Origin: Falsibacillus albus
Lineage (GTDB): Bacteria > Bacillota > Bacilli > Bacillales > DSM-25281
DNA: 64,000 bases
Direction of reading: 5' to 3'
Assembly (NCBI RefSeq): GCF_003668575.1
Contig: NZ_RCVZ01000018.1
Span: 1-64,000 of the forward strand
The notes under the pieces were generated by a model that saw nothing but the letters and a program-made list of their open reading frames with translations, was not told the DNA's origin and did no database searches. The position numbers and the translations under genes are program-made. Numbering within the stretch: the first letter of the stretch is position 1; every line of letters starts with the position of its first letter. Below, piece by piece: positions 7,825-17,989 of the stretch.

Positions 7825-9111
7825 ATGAATTTTTCTAACTCGGAACGTTTACATAATGAAGCATTGGAACATATTGTCGGAGGCGTCAACAGCCCTTCCA
7901 GATCCTATAAAGCTGTCGGCGGCGGTGCACCGGTCGCCATGAAGCGAGGGGAAGGCGCTTATTTCTGGGATGTCGATGACAATAAATACATCGACTACTT
8001 GGCGGCATACGGCCCGATCATTACTGGCCACGCGCATCCCCATATTACCGAAGCGATCAAAAAGGCTGCTGAAACAGGCGTTCTATACGGGACGCCGACA
8101 GAGCAGGAAGTCAAGTTTGCCAAAATGCTGAAGGAAGCGATGCCCGCCTTGGACAAGGTTCGCTTCGTCAATTCCGGTACCGAAGCCGTCATGACGACGA
8201 TCCGTGTTGCACGTGCTTATACTGGCCGTGATAAAGTCATCAAGTTTGCCGGCTGCTATCACGGACATTCCGACCTTGTCCTTGTAGCTGCAGGATCTGG
8301 TCCTTCTACACTTGGCACACCTGATTCAGCAGGTGTGCCTAAAAGCATTGCCCAAGAGGTCATCACCGTTCCATTCAATGACATCGAACCGTTCAAGGAA
8401 GCATTGGAAAAATGGGGTGACGAAATTGCTGCCGTTTTAGTCGAACCGATTGTCGGCAACTTTGGGATCGTCGAGCCGAAGCCAGGCTTCTTGGAGCAGG
8501 TGAATGAACTGACCCACAATGCCGGTGCGCTCGTCATTTATGATGAAGTCATCACGGCATTCCGTTTCATGTACGGCGGTGCACAGGATCTTCTCAATGT
8601 GAAGCCGGATCTAACTGCGATGGGAAAAATCATCGGCGGCGGATTGCCGATCGGGGCATACGGCGGACGTGCGGATATTATGGAAAAGGTCGCCCCGCTA
8701 GGTCCTGCCTATCAAGCTGGAACCATGGCAGGAAACCCGGCTTCCATCCTTTCCGGAATCGCATGCTTGGAAGTTCTGAAGCAAGAAGGTGTCTACGAAC
8801 ACCTTGACCGTTTAGGCAAGCTGCTTGAAGAAGGAATCTTGGAAGCTGCCAAAACGCACAATGTACCGATTACAATCAACCGCTTGAAAGGCGCATTGAC
8901 AATTTACTTCACAACCGAAACAGTCGTGAACTATGAGCAAGCAGAAGCAACCGACGGCGAAATGTTCGCGAAGTTCTTCAAGCTCATGCTCAATCAAGGC
9001 ATCAATCTCGCCCCTTCGAAATATGAAGCTTGGTTCATCACGACCGCTCATACGGAGGAAGATATCAAGGAAACCATTGAAGCTGTAAATATTGCATTCT
9101 CTCAGATGTAA
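7825..9111 (+). CDS. gsaB: Glutamate-1-semialdehyde 2,1-aminomutase
   Basis: 428 residues, PLP enzyme that makes 5-aminolevulinate from glutamate-1-semialdehyde in the C5 tetrapyrrole route. The PLP lysine is in [12 protein letters not shown] (about 265-276); VNSGTEA (about 120) binds phosphate. Full family length. B. subtilis has two paralogues, hemL in the hem operon and gsaB next to bcp; this position matches gsaB, so a second copy elsewhere is expected. AGGAGGG precedes the ATG. Confidence 0.94.
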   Translation: MNFSNSERLHNEALEHIVGGVNSPSRSYKAVGGGAPVAMKRGEGAYFWDVDDNKYIDYLAAYGPIITGHAHPHITEAIKKAAETGVLYGTPTEQEVKFAKMLKEAMPALDKVRFVNSGTEAVMTTIRVARAYTGRDKVIKFAGCYHGHSDLVLVAAGSGPSTLGTPDSAGVPKSIAQEVITVPFNDIEPFKEALEKWGDEIAAVLVEPIVGNFGIVEPKPGFLEQVNELTHNAGALVIYDEVITAFRFMYGGAQDLLNVKPDLTAMGKIIGGGLPIGAYGGRADIMEKVAPLGPAYQAGTMAGNPASILSGIACLEVLKQEGVYEHLDRLGKLLEEGILEAAKTHNVPITINRLKGALTIYFTTETVVNYEQAEATDGEMFAKFFKLMLNQGINLAPSKYEAWFITTAHTEEDIKETIEAVNIAFSQM

Positions 9112-9126
9112 AACTATTTTAATGCA

Positions 9127-9159
9127 CCTCATCAGGGTCCGTACCTGATGAGGTTTTTT
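9127..9159 (+). terminator. gsaB terminator
   Basis: Perfect 10-bp stem CCTCATCAGG / CCTGATGAGG with a 7-nt loop and T6, 15 nt past the stop. Confidence 0.95.
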
Positions 9160-9223
9160 AATAAGCGTCGATTTTTAACAATAAGGCTTTGTTAAAGCTT
9201 ATTGTTGATATACGCTTTCTCCA

Positions 9224-9350
9224 GCTGTTGATTGGAGTGCAAGTCGAAGACTCCGGCGGAAAAGCGGAGTCAGGGAGACCCCGGAGGCGATAGCCGAGGA
9301 GGCTCCCGGCCCGCCCGCGGAAAGCGAAGACTTGCGCGGAAATCAACAGC
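9224..9350. repeat. Long hairpin repeat element, copy 1
   Basis: Begins GCTGTTGATTGGAG and ends AATCAACAGC, a perfect 10-bp terminal inverted repeat. The inside is GC-rich and self-complementary (GGAGTC, CCGG.. and GCGGAAAGCG blocks). It is the same family as the elements at 17.1, 48.5, 56.9 and 58.5 kb. With the ygaE promoter it fills the 525-bp gap between gsaB and ygaE. No protein is encoded. Confidence 0.85.
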
Positions 9351-9513
9351 GATATTTTTAACAGAGCCAAAAATAAAATAGGGCATTTCTGTAGATAACC
9401 GAACATACGCTGACAGAGCGCAAGTTTTTCTTTACTCAAATCATAATTTTGTCCATTTTTTTACAATGCATATATGGAAAGCCTTTCAGGTGAAAAAATT
9501 AACCGAAAGCATC

Positions 9514-9542
9514 TTGCTATTCCCCAAAAGACCCTGTATAGT
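9514..9542 (+). promoter_or_regulatory. ygaE promoter (candidate)
   Basis: -35 TTGCTA (9514-9519), 17-bp spacer, -10 TATAGT (9537-9542), about 95 bp before the start codon. The stretch between contains a small ATGCAT-centred palindrome near 9560-9577. Confidence 0.5.
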
Positions 9543-9636
9543 ACAATGTTGTTTAATATACATGCATCATGTATATATATAGTAACACCCCCTCTTAAGG
9601 GGCGAATTTTTAATTAGGAAAGGATATCCTATCACT

Positions 9637-10719
9637 ATGAAGCTTGGTGCCCGCATTTTCAAAACGGGAATCGCGATTGTTTTAGCATTGTTTGTAGCAG
9701 AGATCCTGCATCTTCCGTCCCCTGTATTTGCTGGGATTGCAGCGATTTTTGCCGTCCAGCCGACCATTTATCGTTCGTATTTGTCGATCATCGAACAGGT
9801 ACAGGCCAATTTGATCGGCGCTATACTGGCAGTCGCCATCGTCCTTCTATTTGGAAATCACGTCATATTTGTGGGACTGGCCGCCATCATTGCCATAACG
9901 ATTATATTAAAGTTAAAAATAGAGAACACGATCGGTTTGTCGCTTGTTACGATGATTTCCATCATGGAAGCACCCGGAGAAAATTTCATTCAGTTTGCCA
10001 TCATACGTTTTTCTACTATTATGCTAGGGGTGTTTTCATCCTTTATCGTAAACTTGATTTTTCTGCCGCCAAAGTATGAGACTAAATTATTTTCCCGCGT
10101 TTCGAATGTGACGGAGGATATGCTGAAATGGATCCGCCTCAGCACCCGTCACGCAACAGAGAATCACTTGTTGAAAAAGGACATGGAAAAGATCAAAGAG
10201 CGGCTGATCAAAATCGATCAAATCTATCTTCATTTCAAGGAAGAACGCAGTTATTTTAAAATGAATCATATTGCGAAAAATAGAAAGCTAGTGATTTATC
10301 GCCAAATGATTTCAACGCTAAGGAGAGCATTTGAAATTTTGAAAAGGCTCCACCGCTTCGAGAATGACATCCATCAGCTGCCGGAGGAAATCCTGCAGTT
10401 GATCCAAGGCCAACTCGATGGACTGATGAGCTACCATGAACAGCTTTTATTGAAATTCGTCGGCAAAGTAAAGGCGGATATCGAGTTTGACAGCGTCCAT
10501 AATGTGTGTGCCCAGCGGAATGAATTGTTGAAAGTATTCATTAAGAGGATGAGGGAATACGATTTGCAGGAGGAAATTCAATCCTTTCATTTTATGCACC
10601 TCCTCTCTTCCATCTTGGAATATAATGAGCACCTTGAACATTTAGAAAAACTCATTGCCAGCTTCCAATCGTACCACGTAGAAGAAAACGAAGTATTGGT
10701 TGAAGATGATGACGATTAA
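9637..10719 (+). CDS. ygaE: YgaE-like aromatic acid exporter family (FUSC/DUF939) membrane protein
   Basis: 360 residues. Four to five hydrophobic helices occupy about 1-140, typical of the ArAE/FUSC N-terminal half. A long helical cytoplasmic domain follows, with an acidic end (VEDDDD). The family is named after aromatic acid efflux proteins, but substrates in Bacillus are not established. The B. subtilis gene ygaE also neighbours gsaB. AGGAAAGGA lies before the ATG. A terminator follows directly. Confidence 0.82.
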   Translation: MKLGARIFKTGIAIVLALFVAEILHLPSPVFAGIAAIFAVQPTIYRSYLSIIEQVQANLIGAILAVAIVLLFGNHVIFVGLAAIIAITIILKLKIENTIGLSLVTMISIMEAPGENFIQFAIIRFSTIMLGVFSSFIVNLIFLPPKYETKLFSRVSNVTEDMLKWIRLSTRHATENHLLKKDMEKIKERLIKIDQIYLHFKEERSYFKMNHIAKNRKLVIYRQMISTLRRAFEILKRLHRFENDIHQLPEEILQLIQGQLDGLMSYHEQLLLKFVGKVKADIEFDSVHNVCAQRNELLKVFIKRMREYDLQEEIQSFHFMHLLSSILEYNEHLEHLEKLIASFQSYHVEENEVLVEDDDD

Positions 10720-10726
10720 TAAAAAG

Positions 10727-10760
10727 AAAAGACAGCTGCCCATCCGGGAAGCTGTCTTTT
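10727..10760 (+). terminator. ygaE terminator
   Basis: AAAAGACAGCT / AGCTGTCTTTT stem, with an inner CCC/GGG, 8 nt past the stop. Confidence 0.85.
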
Positions 10761-10868
10761 CCATTGATTATTTCTATCAGTGGTTGATTCCCACTTCAGG
10801 CGAACGCTTTCTGCGGACCGCTTCTCCCATCGCTGTCGCAGCTATTCGTTTCTATCAACTACTAAAAA

Positions 10869-10906
10869 TAAAAAAGGGAAAGAGGATTTTTCCCTCGTTC
10901 CCTTTT
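10869..10906 (-). terminator. Terminator of the app operon
   Basis: Minus strand: AAAGGGAACGAGG / CCTCTTTCCCTTT stem (13 bp, one mismatch), then TTTATTTTTAG. It lies about 60 bp past the appC stop. Confidence 0.85.
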
Positions 10907-10966
10907 GTCTACATATTAAGAAGCTGCATCCTAATTTTATCAAAGTTGTTTAAAACCCTGCTTTGT

Positions 10967-11863
10967 TTAGTTCTTCATCCTTGGGTCAAGTGCATCACGC
11001 AAACCATCTCCCATGAGGTTGAATCCTAATACAGTTACCATGATGGCAAGTCCCGGAAAAATCATCGTCCATGGTGCTTGAATCAGGTACTGCCTGGAAT
11101 CTGCAAGCATTTTCCCCCATTCTGCAGCAGGCGGCTGTGCCCCAAGCCCAAGGAAACCAAGCGCAGCCGCTTCAATGATGGCAGTCGCGATCGCAAGCGT
11201 CCCTTGAACAATGATCGGAGCCATACTGTTCGGCAGGATGTGCTGGAACAGGATCCTGACATCGCTCATTCCGATTGCTTTGGCCGACATGATGTATTCT
11301 TCCTGCTTGACGCTCAACACTTTTGAACGGATCAAACGCCCGAAGTTCGGGACATTGATGATTGCGATCGCAATCAGGGCATTTCTAAGTGATGGCCCCA
11401 AAACAGCCACGACAGCAATCGCCAGCAAGATGCTCGGGAATGCCAGCATGATGTCAAAAAAGCGGGAGATGATGATGTCCGTCCATTTTCCATAATAGCC
11501 CGCGATGATTCCAAGGAGGCTTCCGACAACGACGGAGCCAACGACTGCAAAGAATCCTACCGTTAATGAAATTCTTGCCCCATACAATACCCTTGAAAAT
11601 ATATCACGGCCGAAATCATCCGTTCCGAACCAATGCTCTGCCGACGGTGATTGAAGCCTGTCAGACAACATTTGCTCATTGTTTCCTTGCGGCGCCAATA
11701 ATGGCGCAAAAAATGCGATGAAAATGAAGAATATAACGATGCCAGCGCCGATCAGCGCAGATTTATTCTTCTTGAACCCTCTCCACGCTTCCTTCCAAGG
11801 AGAAGACACTTCTTCGGCTTTTACGGACTGAAGCTTTTCTTGATTGGGAGCTAGTTCTGCCAT
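10967..11863 (-). CDS. appC: Peptide ABC transporter permease AppC
   Basis: 298 residues. The cytoplasmic N-tail (about 1-35) and six transmembrane helices follow the OppC/DppC plan. The EAA coupling loop (EYIMSAKAIGMSDVRILFQHILPNS) is at about 185-210; I give it in parts because of its length. Last gene of the D-F-A-B-C permease operon that imports di- or oligopeptides, and followed by its terminator. Confidence 0.9.
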   Translation of the reverse strand: MAELAPNQEKLQSVKAEEVSSPWKEAWRGFKKNKSALIGAGIVIFFIFIAFFAPLLAPQGNNEQMLSDRLQSPSAEHWFGTDDFGRDIFSRVLYGARISLTVGFFAVVGSVVVGSLLGIIAGYYGKWTDIIISRFFDIMLAFPSILLAIAVVAVLGPSLRNALIAIAIINVPNFGRLIRSKVLSVKQEEYIMSAKAIGMSDVRILFQHILPNSMAPIIVQGTLAIATAIIEAAALGFLGLGAQPPAAEWGKMLADSRQYLIQAPWTMIFPGLAIMVTVLGFNLMGDGLRDALDPRMKN

Positions 11864-11897
11864 ATCGATTCCTCCTTACTTCATAACCTTTTATGAC

Positions 11898-12902
11898 TTA
11901 GTTGTATTTGATCCTTGGATCCACTGCTGCATAGAGGAGATCTACGACCAAATTAATGAAGACAAATATAAATGCTATCAACAAGATGCCGGATTGAATG
12001 ACCGGATAATCACGATATGAAATAGCATCATAAATATACCTGCCTATGCCTGGCCATCCGAAGATCGTTTCTGTCAAGATTGCGCCCCCCAATAATAGCC
12101 CCATCTGCAAGCCGATGACGGTCAATACCGGGATCACTGCATTTTTCAGCGAATGCTTGTAGACGACCCAGAACATCTTCATTCCTTTCGCACGCGCGGT
12201 GCGGATAAAGTCAGAACGCATCACCTCAAGCATACTGGAACGCGTCATCCTGGCAATGATGGCCATCGGGATCGTACCAAGCGCGATGCCCGGAAGGATT
12301 AAATGCTTCAGCACTTCGATGAATTGATCGAATCTTCCTTGAATCAACGTATCCAATAAATACAAATTTGTGATCGCTTCGATTGGATCGCGTATATTTT
12401 CACGGCCGGTCGTCGGCAGCCAATGAAGATTGATGGAGAATACCCACTGTTCCATGAGGCCAAGCCAGAAAATAGGGATCGAAACGCCCAACAATGCTAG
12501 AATCATCGCTGCGTAGTCGAACCATGAATTTTGGAACCATGCACTGATGATTCCAGCATTGACCCCAACAACAACCGCGATGACCATCGCGACGAGGGAA
12601 AGCTCGAGGGTTGCGGCTAAGTATGGCCAAATTTCTTCACTGACAGCCGTCCTTGTTCGGATCGACGTGCCCAAATTCCCCTGGAGTAGATGTTTAATAT
12701 AATCGATGTACTGAACATACCAAGGATGATTCAAGCCCAGCTCTTTCGTCAATGCAGCAACAGCTTCCTTCGTGGCCTGCTGGCCGAGGATGACCTGTGC
12801 GGGATTACCGGGAATCGCACGAATGATCAAAAAAACGACAAACGTCATTCCAAGTAGAACGGGAATCAATTGTAATATCCTTCTGATTGTATATTGAAGC
12901 AT
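11898..12902 (-). CDS. appB: Peptide ABC transporter permease AppB
   Basis: 334 residues, OppB/DppB family. The N-terminal helix with RRILQLIPVLLGMTFVVF is typical. The EAA loop (RTARAKGMKMFWVVYKHSLK) is near 235-255. Six transmembrane helices. Forms the membrane channel with AppC. A stem-loop between the binding-protein gene and this gene may lower its expression. Confidence 0.9.
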   Translation of the reverse strand: MLQYTIRRILQLIPVLLGMTFVVFLIIRAIPGNPAQVILGQQATKEAVAALTKELGLNHPWYVQYIDYIKHLLQGNLGTSIRTRTAVSEEIWPYLAATLELSLVAMVIAVVVGVNAGIISAWFQNSWFDYAAMILALLGVSIPIFWLGLMEQWVFSINLHWLPTTGRENIRDPIEAITNLYLLDTLIQGRFDQFIEVLKHLILPGIALGTIPMAIIARMTRSSMLEVMRSDFIRTARAKGMKMFWVVYKHSLKNAVIPVLTVIGLQMGLLLGGAILTETIFGWPGIGRYIYDAISYRDYPVIQSGILLIAFIFVFINLVVDLLYAAVDPRIKYN

Positions 12903-13017
12903 GCTGTCTCACCTCTTCTACCATATATGTACAACGGGGAACGAGCCCCAATGGACAATTCATAAAACCTTGCCCATTTCTATCAATCTGTTAAAATCGG
13001 ACCGTTTATTTCACAAT

Positions 13018-13043
13018 AAAGGGGAGACAGCCACCTCCCCTTT
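13018..13043 (-). terminator. Intra-operon stem-loop after appA (attenuator)
   Basis: AAAGGGGAG / CTCCCCTTT perfect 9-bp stem with an 8-nt loop. Only a weak T stretch follows on the minus strand (TTTATTG). Probably a partial terminator or 3' stabiliser that gives more binding protein than permease, a common pattern; the effect is inferred. Confidence 0.7.
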
Positions 13044-13054
13044 ATCCTTCATTC

Positions 13055-14668
13055 TTATTTTCCGAAGTATACTCCGTCTAGCCAGTCAGATCCTGTTGGA
13101 TGTGGATAGAAGTCCTTCAAGTTCGCTTTACCTGCAAGAAGAGGTGTAGAGTGAACAAGAGGTGCCCATGGAGCATCTTCATGGATGATTTCTTGTGCTT
13201 GTTTGTACAATTCGTTTCGTTTTGATTCATCAACTTCTGATTGTGCTTTGATCAGGATGTCATGAAGCTTATCGTTGCTATAGTAAGAGTAGTTGTTGCT
13301 TCCGATGCTGTCTTTATCAAGCAATGCATATAGGAAGTTATCGGCATCCCCGTTATCGCCAGTCCAGCCAAGAAGGTATGCATCCGCTTCCCCTTTGCTT
13401 GCTTTTTCAAGGTATGTTGCCCACTCATAAGAAACGATTTTTGCTTTAACACCGATTTTTGCAAAGTTAGCTTGGATTGCTTCGGCAATTTTCTTTCCAT
13501 CCGGCATATATGGACGTGGAACAGGCATAGCCCATAGCTCCATTTCGAATCCATTCGGATAGCCAGCTTCTTTTAACAATTCCTTCGCTTTATCCAAATT
13601 GAACTCATATGGCTGGATATCATCGTCATAGCCGCTGATAACCGGAGGCATCGGGTTTTTCGCTGGAACTCCTTTACCGCCGTAGAATGCATCGATCAAC
13701 GCTTGACGATCAATCGCATAGTTCAGGGCTTGGCGCACTTTCGGATTGTCAAATGGCTTTCTAGTAACCGTGAACCCTAAGTATCCAACGTTCATAGATG
13801 GACGTTCGTACAATTGAAGATCTGGGTTGGACTTGATTTGGTCTGCATCACTTGGATTGATGCCATCAGCCAAATCAATTTCCCCATTCATTAGCGCATT
13901 CAGACGCGCTGAGTTTTCTGGAATGGATTTGAATACGATTTGATCAAGCTTCGGATAACCTTTTTTCCAGTAGTCTTTGTTTTTCTCGATGACAACTTTA
14001 TCGTTGTGCTTCCACTCGACGAATTTGAATGGTCCTGTACCTACAGGGTTTTCAGTGAATTTGTCGCCGAATTTTTTCACGGCATCCGGGCTCGCGATTG
14101 CGAATGGACTCATTGCCAAGTTCTTCAAGAATGGAGCTTGTGGACGTTTAAGCGTGAATTGTACTTGATTGTCATTCAGCGCTTTTACTTCCTTGATGAC
14201 TAAACCGTCATCGCCTTTGTATCCACCGAACATGGAAGCAAAGTATGGGAATTTATCCGCATCACCGTTCATCCATCTTTCAAAGTTGAATACGACCGCA
14301 TCGGCATTGAAATCTGTTCCGTCCTGGAATTTTACTCCTTTGCGAAGGTCGAACGTATATGTCAGACCGTCATCGGAAACATCCCATTTCGTTGCTAAGC
14401 CTTCATGGATTTGTGTATCCTGTTTTCCGAACTCAACAAGTGTTTCGAAAATATTTTTTGTAACTTTGAATGATTCCCCATCTGTTACAGCTGCTGGATC
14501 GAGACCGACTGAGTCACCACCGCGGCCGAAAATTAATGTCTTTTGAGCGGATTCTCCATCAGATCCTTTAGAAGAATTACCGTTTGATGACTTCGAAGAA
14601 CAGCCGACAAGGGCTGAGGACAAAATCATCAGAAAGACAAAAGCTAGTAAAAAACTCTTTTTCTTCAC
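13055..14668 (-). CDS. appA: Peptide-binding lipoprotein AppA (SBP family 5)
   Basis: 537 residues. The signal peptide ends in a lipobox LVGC (Cys about 23), so the protein is anchored on the outer membrane face. Mature start SSKSSNGNSSKGSDG is a flexible linker. The rest is the two-lobed SBP_bac_5 fold with GTGPF and YAIDR motifs. It delivers peptides to AppBC. It could instead be a dipeptide binder (DppE-like); the operon order argues for App. Confidence 0.92.
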   Translation of the reverse strand: MKKKSFLLAFVFLMILSSALVGCSSKSSNGNSSKGSDGESAQKTLIFGRGGDSVGLDPAAVTDGESFKVTKNIFETLVEFGKQDTQIHEGLATKWDVSDDGLTYTFDLRKGVKFQDGTDFNADAVVFNFERWMNGDADKFPYFASMFGGYKGDDGLVIKEVKALNDNQVQFTLKRPQAPFLKNLAMSPFAIASPDAVKKFGDKFTENPVGTGPFKFVEWKHNDKVVIEKNKDYWKKGYPKLDQIVFKSIPENSARLNALMNGEIDLADGINPSDADQIKSNPDLQLYERPSMNVGYLGFTVTRKPFDNPKVRQALNYAIDRQALIDAFYGGKGVPAKNPMPPVISGYDDDIQPYEFNLDKAKELLKEAGYPNGFEMELWAMPVPRPYMPDGKKIAEAIQANFAKIGVKAKIVSYEWATYLEKASKGEADAYLLGWTGDNGDADNFLYALLDKDSIGSNNYSYYSNDKLHDILIKAQSEVDESKRNELYKQAQEIIHEDAPWAPLVHSTPLLAGKANLKDFYPHPTGSDWLDGVYFGK

Positions 14669-14707
14669 ATTGACCCCTCCATAAATCTTTTTTTATTGTC
14701 ACGCTGC

Positions 14708-15694
14708 TTAATCATTCGAGTACAAATGACAAGCAACATAATGACCTGGTTCAGCTTCTTTGAATTGAGGCGTTGCCGATTTGCAAATGTCCATGGCATG
14801 CGGACATCTTGTATGGAACGCGCAGCCCTTAGGCGGGTTGGACGGACTCGGGATATCCCCTTGCAGGATGATCGTGTCGCGCTTGTATTCCGGATCCGGG
14901 ATTGGAACCGCGGAAAGCAGCGCCTGTGTATATGGATGCAGCGGTTTTTCATATAATTTATCGCTTTCTGTAAGCTCCGCCATCCTTCCTAAATACATCA
15001 CCCCGACTCGGTCGCTTATATGTCTCACGACGCCAAGATCATGGGCGATAAAGATATAGGTCAAATCAAACTCTGATTGGAGATCCTCCAGCAGATTCAG
15101 CACCTGGGATTGAATCGAGACATCCAAAGCGGATACCGGCTCATCGGCAATGATCAGTTTTGGTTTTGTCATCAAAGCCCTGGCAATTCCGATCCGCTGC
15201 CTCTGCCCCCCAGAAAACTGGTGGGGATACCTTTTGGCATAGTAGCTGCTCAAGCCGACCACTTCCAAAAGCTCCCTAACTTTTTTCTTTCTTTCAGCCG
15301 CATTGCCGATACCATGGACAATGAGCGGCTCCTCCAAAATCTTCTCCACAGTGTGGCGGGGGTTCAAGGAAGCAAACGGATCCTGAAACACCATCTGCAT
15401 GTCCCTGCGGAGGGAGCGCATATCTTTTTTTGATAGTTTCGTAATATCTTTGCCTTCAAATTTAATCGCACCCTCTGTCGGTTCGATCAACCTGAGAAGC
15501 ATCCTCCCTGTGGTCGATTTACCACAGCCGCTTTCCCCGACGATTCCGAGCGTTTCCCCTTTGTTCACGGAAAAGGATACGCCGTCCACTGCTTTGACAT
15601 GTCCGACAGTCTTGCCGAATACACCGCCCGTCAATGGGAAATGCTTTTTTAAATCTTGAATTTCCAATAAAGGCTCTTTTACTAATTCGGTCAT
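14708..15694 (-). CDS. appF: Peptide ABC transporter ATP-binding protein AppF
   Basis: 328 residues. Walker [10 protein letters not shown], signature FSGGQRQR, Walker [13 protein letters not shown], then the oligopeptide-type C-terminal domain with four Cys-like positions in [15 protein letters not shown] (about 285-300). Its start overlaps the end of appD by 4 bp (translational coupling). Works as a heterodimer with AppD. Confidence 0.93.
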   Translation of the reverse strand: MTELVKEPLLEIQDLKKHFPLTGGVFGKTVGHVKAVDGVSFSVNKGETLGIVGESGCGKSTTGRMLLRLIEPTEGAIKFEGKDITKLSKKDMRSLRRDMQMVFQDPFASLNPRHTVEKILEEPLIVHGIGNAAERKKKVRELLEVVGLSSYYAKRYPHQFSGGQRQRIGIARALMTKPKLIIADEPVSALDVSIQSQVLNLLEDLQSEFDLTYIFIAHDLGVVRHISDRVGVMYLGRMAELTESDKLYEKPLHPYTQALLSAVPIPDPEYKRDTIILQGDIPSPSNPPKGCAFHTRCPHAMDICKSATPQFKEAEPGHYVACHLYSND

Positions 15695-16686
15695 ACGCCA
15701 ACACCTACTTTGCTATCGTGCAAGAAACAACGCGTTTGATGATAGTCGTCCGTTTTGTAAAGCTCTGGATTTTCGCTCCAGCAGCGGTCAAATGCAAACT
15801 CACACCTTGCCGCAAATCGACAGCCTTCCTTGACGGCGCCGGGCTTTGGCACATTGCCAGGTATCGAATATAGGCGCTGCTGCTTTTTCCTCATATCCGG
15901 AACTGATTGGATCAGTCCTTTTGTGTATGGATGCTGAGGATTTTTGAAAATCGTTTGGACATCCCCTTCTTCGACGACCTTTCCGGAATACATGACGATG
16001 ATCCGGTCGCAGACCTCTGCAACGACGCCAAGGTCATGTGTGATCATGATGATCGCGGTGTTCAGGTCCTTGTTCAGATCTCGCATCAGTTTTAATATCT
16101 GTGCCTGGATGGTCACATCGAGAGCCGTTGTCGGTTCATCCGCGATAAGCAGCTTTGGATCACATACCATTGCCATCGCAATCATGACGCGCTGCCTCAT
16201 TCCACCGGATAGCTGATGAGGATACTCGTCCATCAATTCTTCCGAACGCGGCAGACCGACCAGCTTCATCATCTCAACTGCACGTTCACGCGCTTTTGCT
16301 TTCGACCACTTGTTATGTATTCTGATTGCTTCCATTAATTGATTCCCAATCGTGAAAACAGGATTGAGGGAAGTCATCGGCTCCTGGAAGATCATCGCGA
16401 TGTCATTTCCACGGATCTGCCTCATTCTTCGTTCCGATGCTTTTGTTAAATCCTCATTTTGAAATAGGATTTTCCCATCGACTATTTTCCCAGGCGGTTT
16501 CGGTACCAGCCCCATGATCGACAGGGACGTTACACTTTTCCCGCATCCTGATTCACCAACGATGCCAAGGATTTCTCCTTCTTTCACATGAAAGTCAACT
16601 CCGTCTACAGCCGGGATTTCCCCGTCATCTGTAAAGAAGGATGTTTTTAAATTCTCCACCGTTAGTACCGTTTCCTTAGTGGTCAC
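15691..16686 (-). CDS. appD: Peptide ABC transporter ATP-binding protein AppD
   Basis: 331 residues. Walker [10 protein letters not shown], signature LSGGMRQR, Walker [14 protein letters not shown]-terminal domain with [15 protein letters not shown]. First gene of the operon. The order D-F-A-B-C is that of the B. subtilis app operon and differs from opp (A-B-C-D-F), which is why I use app names. Confidence 0.92.
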   Translation of the reverse strand: MTTKETVLTVENLKTSFFTDDGEIPAVDGVDFHVKEGEILGIVGESGCGKSVTSLSIMGLVPKPPGKIVDGKILFQNEDLTKASERRMRQIRGNDIAMIFQEPMTSLNPVFTIGNQLMEAIRIHNKWSKAKARERAVEMMKLVGLPRSEELMDEYPHQLSGGMRQRVMIAMAMVCDPKLLIADEPTTALDVTIQAQILKLMRDLNKDLNTAIIMITHDLGVVAEVCDRIIVMYSGKVVEEGDVQTIFKNPQHPYTKGLIQSVPDMRKKQQRLYSIPGNVPKPGAVKEGCRFAARCEFAFDRCWSENPELYKTDDYHQTRCFLHDSKVGVGV

Positions 16687-16751
16687 TCATATCCCCCCTG
16701 CTGCCTAATTATCAGAAAATCTTAAATTTTCCATTATGTCGTATGTGCTTT

Positions 16752-16779
16752 ATTATACACACATAAATTGTTTTGACAA
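16752..16779 (-). promoter_or_regulatory. app operon promoter
   Basis: Minus strand: -35 TTGTCA (16774-16779), 16-bp spacer, -10 TATAAT (16752-16757), giving a 5' UTR of about 60 nt. The AT-rich gap 16687-17510 otherwise holds only the hairpin repeat at 17.1 kb. Confidence 0.65.
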
Positions 16780-17083
16780 TACTAAATTTTTCGAAAATTA
16801 TATCTATATATCGTTATTGCTTCAAAGTGTTAAAGCTCCTAAATTTCAAATACATGACAATTATTATGCAGTGTTCGCCGTTATTGCAGGGTCGTTTTTT
16901 ACAAATGGATTGCATAATGATATTTTTCTAAAATAATATCATTCTACCTCTTTACTTTATTAAATAACTAAATTTGATATTCCTATATACTTTTTTCAAA
17001 CTTCTTCCAATATGGTTCCTGTCTTCATGATAAATTTTTGCTATAGGATAATAGTAACATGTGGAAAGCGGCTGTTTTTTATT

Positions 17084-17373
17084 AGGCTCTCTTCTCAAAG
17101 ATTGTTGTTTTTAACAGTTTTTCTTTCAAATATCTCATCATATGAGGTTGATTGGAGAGGAAGGTGCGAGACTCCAGAGTGATCAGCGGGCAAGTGAGAC
17201 CTCGCAGCGAAGCGAGGAGAGGTTGGGCGGATGTTCGATTTCGGCACCTCGTGTGCCAACATCGAACGACCTCACTTTGTGTGAGTCCCCTCGGAAAGCG
17301 AGAATCCTGCAGCGGAAATCAACCTTACACAACCTTTGATGAATACTTTACGAAAAGAGCGTATTTAAAAGGC
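17084..17373. repeat. Long hairpin repeat element, copy 2 (full)
   Basis: Core at 17145-17325 begins AGGTTGATT and ends AATCAACCT. Inside, GTTCGAT..ATCGAAC and GGCAC..GTGCC can form a nested stem. Outer blocks also repeat: CTTCTCAAAGATTGTTG on the left and TTTACGAAAAGAGC on the right have counterparts around the copy at 56.8-57.1 kb. Two short reading frames inside are unlikely to be genes. Confidence 0.85.
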
Positions 17374-17510
17374 TCTTCCGAGGTCTACCGAAGTTTGCTG
17401 ACTTACCGAGTACGAGTCAGCTTTTAACAAGCTAAAATCAACAAAAAAAAGAAAATCCATTCTTGAAGGTTCCCTCATCATTGTTCATTTTCGTCCTCGA
17501 TCTGAAACAA

Positions 17511-17810
17511 TCAGATATTGGAATCTTGATATTCTTCACCCTTCTTTTTAAGATATATAAGACATTTAACATACCCGATTCCGATGAAAGAAAAAGTGCT
17601 ATTAACGATGATTGTGAAAAGGGTCAGGTCTTTAACTTCAACAACGACTGTATAAAAATATGCTGCCAAGCCACTTGCCAATATGAGAAATAAAAAATGG
17701 ATGCGCGGAAATAAAACACTCACTAATGCACTTAAAATTAAGATTAAAACAACCATTAAGAGAAAATGCCAATATAGAAGATAATAGATCACCTCCATAT
17801 TTTCCACCAC
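17511..17810 (-). CDS. Small three-helix membrane protein, unknown
   Basis: 99 residues, hydrophobic from about 8 to 85 with three likely membrane helices and a short charged tail (KKKGEEYQDS). I do not recognise the family; it has the size of YesK-like proteins but this is a guess. The GTG start at 17810 has only a weak ribosome site. A perfect GGAGGTGATC lies just after it and has no in-frame start close behind, so the true start is uncertain. Confidence 0.55.
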   Translation of the reverse strand: MVENMEVIYYLLYWHFLLMVVLILILSALVSVLFPRIHFLFLILASGLAAYFYTVVVEVKDLTLFTIIVNSTFSFIGIGYVKCLIYLKKKGEEYQDSNI

Positions 17811-17910
17811 CCCTGGGATTTTCTATATTTTACCATGATAATCCATAATGCTAATACAACTTTATCCTATTGTTTGGTCAGAAGTCTGGCCAAGTCCTAA
17901 AATGCCATAG

Positions 17911-17970
17911 AAAAAAAAGGGGTGGTTTCAAAGGACGAAGCCGCGGCTTTATCCTTGAAACCAACCCTTT
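17911..17970 (-). terminator. ygaD terminator
   Basis: Minus strand: long stem GGGTTGGTTTCAAGGA / TCCTTTGAAACCACCCC with an inner GCCGCGGC palindrome, followed by T8. It starts 20 nt past the ygaD stop. Confidence 0.9.
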
Positions 17971-17989
17971 AATTGTTGATATCATTTTT

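Noticed and set aside
16736-16936. 66-codon plus frame in the app upstream region
   Set aside because: Covers the app promoter and is AT-rich with no ribosome site.
17142-17427. Reading frames inside the hairpin element at 17.1 kb
   Set aside because: They follow the repeat's own palindromes, not conserved protein sequence.
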